Shown: positions 1-5,856 of the stretch, piece after piece
How positions within the stretch are numbered: the stretch's first letter is position 1
Layout: each line of letters opens with the position of its first letter
NCBI GenBank assembly: GCA_023474015.1
Contig: JAMCYN010000174.1
Span: 1 to 7,032, forward strand
Source: Armatimonadota bacterium
GTDB lineage: Bacteria; Armatimonadota; UBA5829
Reading direction: 5' to 3'
Length of the DNA: 7,032 bases
The notes under the pieces: generated by a model
Told to the model about the DNA's origin: nothing
The model's database searches: none
What the model saw: only the letters and a program-made list of their open reading frames with translations
Translations under genes and position numbers: made by a program

Positions 1-273
1 AGGCTGATGCGGTTCGAGAGCCGGCGCGCACACGACTTTTACTCAGCCGCGTTGCCGCTGCTGCCGCTGGTGCATGGGTCCGGCCGCCCCGGTCTGTGCG
101 CGATGATAGAGATTTACTCGAGCATTTTGCAGAGGATAGAAAGGAGGCCATCCGACGTCTTCAGCGGTCATGTTTCGCTGTCTAAGGCGCGAAAGCTTTC
201 GATAGCGGCGAAGGCGCTGCTGACGTCGAGGCTCAATGGTGGTCGGCCATACATAACGGAGTTGCAGTCATAG
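1..273 (+). CDS. hpnD: Presqualene diphosphate synthase HpnD, C-terminal fragment
   Basis: The frame is open from base 1 and ends at TAG 271-273, giving the last 90 residues of a longer protein; the N-terminus with the Asp-rich catalytic motifs lies outside the window. The fragment has the typical helical tail of the squalene/phytoene synthase superfamily: an E-x-x-RA-x-x-x-Y helix, the LLPLVH segment, then AMIEIYSSILQRIE, DVFSGHVSLS and a KLSIAAKALL helix. These match HpnC/HpnD-type enzymes. HpnD is preferred because the next gene is hpnE and the usual order is hpnC-hpnD-hpnE. From family knowledge, HpnD condenses two farnesyl diphosphates to presqualene diphosphate and then forms hydroxysqualene at the cytoplasmic membrane. 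The reading frame overlaps the start region of hpnE, which implies translational coupling. HpnC cannot be strictly excluded from the tail alone. Confidence 0.85.
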   Translation, partial: RLMRFESRRAHDFYSAALPLLPLVHGSGRPGLCAMIEIYSSILQRIERRPSDVFSGHVSLSKARKLSIAAKALLTSRLNGGRPYITELQS

Positions 274-1547
274 GTGGTGGCATCGCGGGCCTGGCTTGCG
301 CCTGTGATCTGGTCGATGCCGGGCTTGACGTGGTGCTGCTGGAGGCAAAAAATAACCTGGGGGGCAGGGCATACTCTTTTCGAGACGTTCAAAGCGGAGC
401 AACCATCGACAACTGCCAGCACGTTCTAATGGGGTGCTGCGACGCGGCAATAGAGTTCCTCGCGAAGATCGGCTCTCTTGACCGGGTGGAGTTCCGAGAT
501 ACACTGAGAGTGATCGGTGAGGCGGGCGAAACCCTGCGGATACGCGGGTCCGCGCTGCCAGCGCCGCTGCATCTCGCGCCCTCTATCCTGCGCACAAACT
601 TCTTGACCGGGCGGGAGAAGCTCGGACTCGCCCGCGTGGCGGTCGGGCTACAGCGCCGCGAACCTAAGAATAATACGAGCGCGGCGGATTACCTGAAGTC
701 GCTGTCTTGCCCGTCATCCCTGCTGGATAAGCTGGTCGGGCCGATCCTCGTGTCCGCGCTCAACGAGGAGGCCGACGTCGCGTCGGCGGCGTATGCCCGG
801 ATGATGCTGTCGAAGGCGCTTCTCGAAAGCAGGGACGGCTACCGGCTTGGGGTGCCGACCATGCCCCTCTCGGAGTTGATCGACGGACCCGCTTCCCGCT
901 ATCTCGCCATGCGCGGCGCGAAGGTGCGGCTGGCTTCCAAAGTCGAGCGGGTCAACCTGAGCGTGGGTGGGGTGGAATCGGTTACCCTGGCGAACGGGCG
1001 GAAACTCGAGCAGGACGCTTATGTCTGCGCTGTTCCGCCGTGGTCGTTGAATAGGATGGACGTCGAAATCCATGGTTCGGAGCGGCTGGGCTGGCACGCG
1101 ATCGTGGGAGTACATTTGTTCTTCGGAAACCTCGATCCTGGTTTCGACTGCGCGTGCGTGGTGGGTGAGCCGTTTCAGTGGGTTTTCAATAAGTCCGCCG
1201 ATTTCGGAATGCGGACCGGCTGCATCCAGGCCGTAGCCAGCGCGGCTGATGGAATAACGCACCTGCCCAAGAACGAACTCGTGAGCCTCGCGCTGCGGGC
1301 CGCTGAAAGGGTGGCGGGCAAGCAGTTAGAGCCGTCACTGAGAAGGTCCATTGTCTGTCGAACCACAAGAGCGACATTCTCCACCGCCGGTGAGGTTGAT
1401 GAATTGCGGCCGCCGAGCGTGACCGCGTGGCCTAATTTATTTCTCGCGGGCGACTGGACGGATACACGCTGGCCCGCCACTATCGAGAGTGCCGTGCGAT
1501 CAGGCAAGGCGGCGGCCAGGGCTGTGATTGCAAGTATCGGAAAGTGA
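249..1547 (+). CDS. hpnE: Hydroxysqualene dehydroxylase HpnE (squalene-associated FAD-dependent desaturase)
   Basis: HpnE removes the hydroxyl of hydroxysqualene to give squalene, the last step of the HpnCDE route to hopanoids. The frame encodes VAVIGGGIAGLA near its N-terminus, a Rossmann FAD-binding motif, ending the second strand at VVLLEA, then GGRAYSF. QHVLMGCC at about residue 57 is characteristic of HpnE. The C-terminus carries the FAD-binding signature NLFLAGDWTDTRWPATIESA. Length from 249 is 432 aa, normal for the family. The start is a problem: the frame is open from 186, but no ATG, GTG or TTG lies before the FAD motif. The first standard start (GTG 330) would delete the motif. ATA at 249, giving (M)HNGVAVIGGG, is chosen as the best-placed codon. 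A one-base error is the alternative: ATG 236 has GAGG 4 nt upstream and would read into this frame after loss of one base before 255. The product call is firm; the start is not. Confidence 0.85.
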   Translation: MHNGVAVIGGGIAGLACACDLVDAGLDVVLLEAKNNLGGRAYSFRDVQSGATIDNCQHVLMGCCDAAIEFLAKIGSLDRVEFRDTLRVIGEAGETLRIRGSALPAPLHLAPSILRTNFLTGREKLGLARVAVGLQRREPKNNTSAADYLKSLSCPSSLLDKLVGPILVSALNEEADVASAAYARMMLSKALLESRDGYRLGVPTMPLSELIDGPASRYLAMRGAKVRLASKVERVNLSVGGVESVTLANGRKLEQDAYVCAVPPWSLNRMDVEIHGSERLGWHAIVGVHLFFGNLDPGFDCACVVGEPFQWVFNKSADFGMRTGCIQAVASAADGITHLPKNELVSLALRAAERVAGKQLEPSLRRSIVCRTTRATFSTAGEVDELRPPSVTAWPNLFLAGDWTDTRWPATIESAVRSGKAAARAVIASIGK

Positions 1548-1550
1548 GGA
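1547..1550 (+). promoter_or_regulatory. Shine-Dalgarno AGGA for the barrel gene
   Basis: AGGA lies 8 nt before ATG 1559 and overlaps the TGA stop of hpnE by one base. It decides the start at 1559 over GTG 1544 and links translation of the two genes. Confidence 0.65.
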
Positions 1551-1558
1551 ATAGTCGA

Positions 1559-2377
1559 ATGAAAAGAGCGATAACTTGTTTCATATTGACTACTTTTTTT
1601 GCCGGTACGAGCTGGGCCGAGGTGAAACTGCAACAAGTCCCGACCACTTCCTGGCAGGGTCTTACGGGGCTCTACGTCATGCCCACGGCTCGGAGCATTG
1701 GGCGCGGCAAGCTGGCACTCGGCTTCAACGAATCCAAGCACTCTGAGTTCATCGAGAACGCGAAATTCGCCGACCGCCAGATCAGGGGCGTGGGCACATA
1801 CGGCATCACCGACAACCTCGAGATCACCGCCGCAACCTACAACGATATGTTCACTATCCCCCCCGACCGCACCCCGCAATTGAGTAACGAGTCGTTTTGG
1901 ACCTTTGGGTTCAAGGTCCTGCTGCTCCGGGAGGACCCGCATTATTGGTACCCGGCGGTCGCGTTCGGCGTGAGAGATATATTCGATGCCACGACGGACG
2001 TCGGTCCGCTGAAGAACGTCAACAACGGCCGGAGGTTCTTTCTGCTCGCCAGCAAGCGGATGCTCAAAGACGAAAAGATCGGCCGCTTCTGGGATGTGCA
2101 CGCCGGCCTCACGTACGAGCAAACCAGAGTAACCGGCCTCATGGGTATGGAACTGGCGCTGGCCCCTAACGCGAGCCTGATCGCGGAGGGTATCTACGAC
2201 TCCCCCTATCTCAACTTCCGCGAATTCGGCAGCAACGATGTGCCGGGCCGGTTCCTGTTCAACACCGGGCTTCGCATCTATCCGGAACTCGTTCCGGGCA
2301 TGGCGCTCGATTTGGGTTTTGTCGGCGACAGCGAGTTCGAGTTCTCATTCGGGACCAGCTACGTCATCTCATTATAG
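1559..2377 (+). CDS. YjbH-like outer-membrane beta-barrel protein, function unknown
   Basis: This encodes 272 aa. The start ATG 1559 has an AGGA Shine-Dalgarno (1547-1550) 8 nt upstream, overlapping the hpnE stop. An in-frame GTG at 1544 is less likely because it places residues ahead of the signal peptide. Residues 1-20 form a Sec signal peptide: K2 and R3, a hydrophobic core, then TSWA before EVK with an A-x-A-type cleavage site. The mature protein opens with a TGLYVMPTAR segment (36-45) followed by RGKLALGFN. This recalls the YjbH/YbjH group of exopolysaccharide-associated outer-membrane proteins. The rest alternates polar and hydrophobic residues in strand-sized blocks joined by Asn/Asp/Pro-rich turns (for example ITDNLEITAATYN, NTGLRIYPELVPGMALDLGF). 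The chain ends in FSFGTSYVISL, as a terminal barrel strand would. It is probably a small barrel of roughly 10-14 strands. Co-transcription with hpnDE suggests an envelope role. The YjbH assignment is from motif resemblance only. Confidence 0.72.
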   Translation: MKRAITCFILTTFFAGTSWAEVKLQQVPTTSWQGLTGLYVMPTARSIGRGKLALGFNESKHSEFIENAKFADRQIRGVGTYGITDNLEITAATYNDMFTIPPDRTPQLSNESFWTFGFKVLLLREDPHYWYPAVAFGVRDIFDATTDVGPLKNVNNGRRFFLLASKRMLKDEKIGRFWDVHAGLTYEQTRVTGLMGMELALAPNASLIAEGIYDSPYLNFREFGSNDVPGRFLFNTGLRIYPELVPGMALDLGFVGDSEFEFSFGTSYVISL

Positions 2378-2404
2378 TTGGACATCAGCCAAATGCATGA
2401 AAGC

Positions 2405-2433
2405 TTAACGTTAACGGCCAAGTCTGATAGAAT
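2405..2433 (+). promoter_or_regulatory. Extended -10 sigma70-type promoter for the phosphatase gene, with palindrome over the -35
   Basis: A -35-like TTAACG (2405-2410, 4 of 6 consensus bases) is followed after 17 nt by TAGAAT (2428-2433, 5 of 6). A TG one base upstream of the -10 makes an extended -10 (TGATAGAAT). Transcription should begin near 2440, giving a leader of about 25 nt before the phosphatase gene. The perfect 10-bp palindrome TTAACGTTAA (2405-2414) covers the -35 and could be an operator. No terminator is visible between the barrel gene and this promoter, so read-through from the hpn operon is also possible. Confidence 0.5.
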
Positions 2434-2465
2434 GTCATTGATATGCGAACTGCTATCTGAACGGA

Positions 2466-3665
2466 GTGAAAGCAGACTTGGACACATTTCGTATGGCGGG
2501 CTACCGGATAATAGAATTTTCGATGGCGAGCAAGATGGCGCTGGTCGGGGTATCAGAACGTCTGATTCCGCGAGAGCAGGAGATCCTTGACGAATGGGTC
2601 AGGCGCCAGTGCAAGGTCTGGGAACCGCCGGGGTTGAGCCCCGATGAACTGCGCCAGGTGTTCGGTGGTCTTTTACGCAACATCCTCAAGTGCATGGACA
2701 GGCAGGATCTCGAGGTCTGCATTTCCGACCTGGAAGAGGCCGGAGTGCAGTTGGCCGCGCGGCGGTTCCCTTTTGAGGCGCTGGTAATCAGCATACACTT
2801 CCTTGAGGAGAGCTATTTGCCTTATCTGCTCGACCCCCCTTCCGAGCATACTCAAGAATGGCTCTTGTCCATGGATGAGTTCTTGCATGCGGCGCTGGCT
2901 TCGGTGGCCACGGCATATTTCGAAGCCTACCGCAAGGAACTCCTCGACCAGGCGGAGGTGGGCCGTATTGTGCAGGAAGGGCTACTTGCGCATATTCCTA
3001 AGAAAGTCGGCGACCTGGAAATCGCTCATATTTACCTCTCAGCGCGCGAGCGGGCGCAGCTCGGCGGCGACTTTTTGGATTACTTCACGATTGGCGGGGA
3101 CGGCGCCGCGTTCGTGGTGGGCGATCTCGCTGGACACGGTTTGGACGCGGCGGCGGACTCAGTAATGCTGCGGTCACTCTTCAGGGGGTTCATGCGCGAG
3201 AACCCAGTCCTCACAGACGCCATGTCGAGGTTGAACCGCGTATTGATGACCGAACTGAAGTCCGGCCTGTTCGCCACTGCGCTCGCGTTGAGCTACGAGC
3301 TTTCCGGGCGCGTGGGCCTGGTCAGCGCGGGCCACCCTTATCCGATTATCTGCAATGACCACGCGTGCGGGCTGTTGGAACTAACCGGTACCGCGCTGGC
3401 CATCGATGACACATCGACATATACCCTCGTCGAGACGGAACTGGCGCGCGATGGGGTGCTGGTCGTATACACCGACGGGCTCATCGAGGCTCGCCGAGGC
3501 ATAGAATTATTTGGAGATGAGCGTGCAATCCAAGCCGTTGCGGATGCCAGGAACGGCTCAGCCAGGGCCATTGCCGAGCATCTGATCGATGAATCACTGC
3601 GCCATGCCGGCGGGAAGTTCGCGGACGATGTCGCGGTCCTTGTGCTTAAGCGGCGGGCAGACTAA
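2466..3665 (+). CDS. SpoIIE/RsbU-family PP2C-type serine phosphatase with helical N-terminal regulatory domain
   Basis: This is a 399-aa soluble protein without signal peptide or membrane segment. Residues 185-397 form a SpoIIE-type PPM phosphatase domain. The metal-binding acidic positions are all present: GGDFLDYF with D202, VGDLAGHG with D220, YTDG with D337 and FADDVAVL with D387/D388. The AGHPYPII segment (288-295) is also conserved, so the enzyme should be active. Residues about 30-160 are predicted all-helical and resemble the RsbRD N-terminal/stressosome-type sensor fold. A linker helix follows (150-180), ending in the family-typical segment before GGD. From family knowledge, such enzymes dephosphorylate STAS-domain anti-sigma antagonists, freeing a sigma factor, or act in a related partner switch. 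No kinase or STAS gene is in the window, so the substrate is unknown. The start is uncertain: GTG 2466, TTG 2478 (ACGGAG 11 nt upstream) and ATG 2493 or 2523 are all in frame and do not affect the domains. Confidence 0.88.
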   Translation: MKADLDTFRMAGYRIIEFSMASKMALVGVSERLIPREQEILDEWVRRQCKVWEPPGLSPDELRQVFGGLLRNILKCMDRQDLEVCISDLEEAGVQLAARRFPFEALVISIHFLEESYLPYLLDPPSEHTQEWLLSMDEFLHAALASVATAYFEAYRKELLDQAEVGRIVQEGLLAHIPKKVGDLEIAHIYLSARERAQLGGDFLDYFTIGGDGAAFVVGDLAGHGLDAAADSVMLRSLFRGFMRENPVLTDAMSRLNRVLMTELKSGLFATALALSYELSGRVGLVSAGHPYPIICNDHACGLLELTGTALAIDDTSTYTLVETELARDGVLVVYTDGLIEARRGIELFGDERAIQAVADARNGSARAIAEHLIDESLRHAGGKFADDVAVLVLKRRAD

Positions 3666-5686
3666 CTCTTGACCACTCCCGCGTTCTGAATCTCGCGCTC
3701 GGCTGGTGTCACAAGGTCGGGCTTGTATGTGCCAAGCACGCCGGTCACGGTCACCATGTCGCCAACGCTCAGCCCCGACCCCGGCGAAGCGACCCGAATA
3801 CCCGACACCCGGCTCGCGTCCTCAATGTAGATGCAGTCACCGAACACCGCCGTGACCGACTTACCCGGGACCGTGATCAACAATCCATCAGATAGCGCCT
3901 TGAGCGACGAAATCGAGGGGATATACTGGCCGATCGTCAGACCGACGGTCTGCGTCGTATTTCCACTGCCGTTGGTCGTATTCGTAAATGTGATCGTGCC
4001 CGAATAGACCCCTGTCGAAAGTGAGTTGGCAGCCGTGCCGGGAGAGACATTGACCGTGGCGGTCGCGCCCGGAGCAAGTGTCCCTAATGTGCTCGAGAGG
4101 CTGATCCACGGCTGTGACGTGTTCGCGATCCAGTTCAAGGACTGATTCCCAACATTCATGAGCGTGTAGCTTTGGCCCGTCGGACCGAACGGCCCACCCG
4201 CCCCGCCGTAAAAAGCCAATCCCGTCGAAGGCGTCACACTCAATTTGGCGGGTACGGCGGCGAATGCCTTGAGGCAGACGCTGGCGTTTGCCGACACGTT
4301 GTTCATGTCCGACCAAACGTTCCCGTCATCGCTGATGAAAGTCTCACCATCATTTGCCGTTGCCGCGCTGGAGTAGTTGGCTATCTGACATTCATAGGCA
4401 ATGGGGGAGTTGTAGCCGGGAGTGGTGAGCTTGACCACGACCGAGTACTTCGTCCCGGCGGCCATCGTGACCGCCGTGTCGAGCACAATGGTGTGATATC
4501 CCGCTTGGACTATCGTACCGACCTTGCTGGTCATCAGCGTCCCGCTGTTCGGCTTGGACTTCGGATTCTTGTAGATATATAATTCGTAGTTCGAGTTCAC
4601 CACGGGTGTATAGAACGCGGCGGCTTGGAGCGTGTTGTTCGAGGTCGCCGTGAACTTCATGGCGAACCATGCCGTGGTGACTCCGTATCCGTAGCTGCCC
4701 ACCCATCCGAGCGTATCGTAGCCGTAGATCTCGCTGTAGTTGTATGGCGCTTCGGCGCCGTTGAATACCGCGTTTTCGTCGTAACCCATCTTGGCGTCGT
4801 AGTAGGACATATAATAGTAGCCGTTCAAGCCCCACCATGATCCCCAACTATTCCTCATGATGAATGCGCCGTTGCCGGGAGGGACGGTTGGGAAGTTGGA
4901 GGCGGGGTAGTTGTCATCCCAACCGACTATGCACACGGCGTGGTTGGGTTCGATGGTGGTGCTGGGGCAGTAGTAACTCTTCGTGGACGAGTTGAAGTTG
5001 GCGCTGTTTTCGTAGTAGGTTGTGTAGACCGCGCCGTAGGTCATCACTGCCTGCTTAATAGCGTCGTTATCGAGCGAGCCGGTGCGGTTTGGCAGGAAAA
5101 TTACCTCCTGTATATGCTTCGCGGGGCTGAGTCCCGAAGGTGAAGTGCAACTGCCGGTATTGTATGGATCAACCGTCTCACTAACGGGTCCGGACCATCT
5201 GGCCATGGTGGCGGTCGCCATAACACGGTTCCCACCCTCGCAGCACGCCGGGTCGAAGCCGTGGGTGTTTTTCAGGTTGTTTTCAGAGAAGTCCCAGGTC
5301 TCCGAGGGAAGCAGGTCCGATTCGAGCGACCCAATCGCGGCAAACGCCCAGCATGAGCCGCAGGCCCCTTGGTCCCTGATCGGCGTGAGCTTTCCCAGCG
5401 TTCGCAGATCATAGGTAGTCGGGAGGCTGGCGAGTATCCTGGTTCCGGAGAAGAGTTTTCTGCTGCTCGTTTTGGGCAGAACGATAGGCTCGGGGATCAG
5501 CCCCGAATAGCCGGGGTTCGACTGTTCCGCCGCGCTCAGGCTCCGGACGCCCCGGAAGTAATCAACGAACTTCGGGTTCATCGGCGCGCTCGAACCGTCA
5601 GGCGATTGCGCCCCGGCGGGCGCGCCGAACAGGCCCACGACAGCGATTAGCCAGAGTAACGCGAGCAGGCCTTTGAGGCTGTTCAT
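3662..5686 (-). CDS. Secreted papain-family (C1A) cysteine protease with lectin-like, BACON-like and OB-like domains
   Basis: This encodes 674 aa. ATG at 5686 is preceded by AAAGGA (complement of 5697-5702), 10 nt away. Residues 1-26 are a Sec signal peptide (hydrophobic 7-20, cleavage after AGA). A short pro-region of about 60 residues lacks a recognisable ERFNIN motif. The C1A domain spans about 87-310 with all catalytic residues: Q106 (oxyanion hole), C112 in CGSCWAFA, H249 in NHAVCIVGWDD and N279 in RNSWG. C109 and C148/C149 before EGG fit the papain disulfide. Residues about 313-477 resemble the lectin-like domain that follows C1 peptidases in many bacteria and archaea. Residues 481-585 are a BACON-like beta-sandwich (LSVTPSTG to TQTVGLTIG), and 590-672 an OB-like module. 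The likely role is extracellular or periplasmic protein hydrolysis, with the tail domains binding glycan or surface. No sorting signal or final membrane helix is seen. Confidence 0.9.
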   Translation of the reverse strand: MNSLKGLLALLWLIAVVGLFGAPAGAQSPDGSSAPMNPKFVDYFRGVRSLSAAEQSNPGYSGLIPEPIVLPKTSSRKLFSGTRILASLPTTYDLRTLGKLTPIRDQGACGSCWAFAAIGSLESDLLPSETWDFSENNLKNTHGFDPACCEGGNRVMATATMARWSGPVSETVDPYNTGSCTSPSGLSPAKHIQEVIFLPNRTGSLDNDAIKQAVMTYGAVYTTYYENSANFNSSTKSYYCPSTTIEPNHAVCIVGWDDNYPASNFPTVPPGNGAFIMRNSWGSWWGLNGYYYMSYYDAKMGYDENAVFNGAEAPYNYSEIYGYDTLGWVGSYGYGVTTAWFAMKFTATSNNTLQAAAFYTPVVNSNYELYIYKNPKSKPNSGTLMTSKVGTIVQAGYHTIVLDTAVTMAAGTKYSVVVKLTTPGYNSPIAYECQIANYSSAATANDGETFISDDGNVWSDMNNVSANASVCLKAFAAVPAKLSVTPSTGLAFYGGAGGPFGPTGQSYTLMNVGNQSLNWIANTSQPWISLSSTLGTLAPGATATVNVSPGTAANSLSTGVYSGTITFTNTTNGSGNTTQTVGLTIGQYIPSISSLKALSDGLLITVPGKSVTAVFGDCIYIEDASRVSGIRVASPGSGLSVGDMVTVTGVLGTYKPDLVTPAEREIQNAGVVKS

Positions 5687-5696
5687 TTACTTCTTG

Positions 5697-5702
5697 TCCT
5701 TT
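5697..5702 (-). promoter_or_regulatory. Shine-Dalgarno AAAGGA for the protease gene
   Basis: On the minus strand AAAGGA lies 10 nt before the ATG at 5686. It supports this start, which also gives a well-formed signal peptide. Confidence 0.6.
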
Positions 5703-5756
5703 CATCCTTGAACAGTCCGAACTCATGAGATTGTTCCACATGCGGGCGCGCGCGAT

Positions 5757-5785
5757 TTGACATCAGGCGGGGCTTGTGTTAGATT
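5757..5785 (+). promoter_or_regulatory. Sigma70-type promoter for lysA
   Basis: A perfect -35 TTGACA (5757-5762) is followed, after a 17-nt spacer, by the -10-like TAGATT (5780-5785, 4 of 6 consensus bases). Predicted transcription start is near 5791-5793, about 65 nt before the lysA start codon. It is the only strong promoter seen in the divergent region. No comparably good promoter was found for the protease on the other strand. Confidence 0.5.
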
Positions 5786-5790
5786 ATTCT

Positions 5791-5836
5791 CGAACCGGCT
5801 TGCCACTAACGTGGCTCGGAGCGGGTTCGTTTTTTT
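5791..5836 (+). terminator. Rho-independent terminator hairpin in the lysA leader (candidate attenuator)
   Basis: CGAACC (5791-5796) pairs with GGTTCG (5824-5829). The inner stem GCCAC (5802-5806) pairs with GTGGC (5811-5815) around the loop TAAC. Between them G5798-C5822, C5799-G5821, T5800-A5820 and T5801-G5819 can pair, with one G/G mismatch and a 3-nt bulge. Seven T's (5830-5836) follow directly. On the minus strand the hairpin is not followed by a T-run, so it is oriented towards lysA. No + strand gene precedes it for more than 2 kb, which makes a simple end-of-gene role unlikely. Confidence 0.75.
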
Positions 5837-5856
5837 ATTATAGAACAATTATACGG

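Noticed and set aside
186..273. A classical slippery heptamer for -1 frameshifting between hpnD and hpnE
   Set aside because: No X-XXY-YYZ heptamer was found in the frame overlap. A fusion remains possible only by an unusual mechanism.
714..1262. A 182-codon open frame on the minus strand
   Set aside because: It is antisense to hpnE, rich in Arg/His/Pro as shadow frames are, and has no domain pattern.
1175..2122. A 315-codon open frame on the minus strand
   Set aside because: It lies antisense to the well-supported hpnE and barrel genes. Its translation shows no recognisable domain, and long antisense frames are common in high-GC codon use.
2443..2460. A five-codon upstream frame (MRTAI) before the phosphatase gene
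   Set aside because: It would start about 3 nt from the predicted transcript start, with no ribosome site and no attenuation-type codon run.
2378..2590. A 70-codon + strand frame starting TTG directly after the barrel stop
   Set aside because: It overlaps the predicted promoter and the first 125 nt of the phosphatase in another frame, has no ribosome site and its product looks like nothing known.
4172..4582. Open frames opposite to or overlapping the protease gene
   Set aside because: They are shadows of the protease coding sequence, which has intact motifs throughout.
5746..5754. Alternating GC run (GCGCGCGCG) in the divergent region
   Set aside because: Nine bases is short and expected at this GC content; no functional claim is justified.
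5687..5856. A lysine riboswitch before lysA
   Set aside because: The transcribed leader is only about 65 nt if the predicted promoter is right, and even the whole 170-nt gap shows no multi-helix aptamer. Only the terminator hairpin is present.
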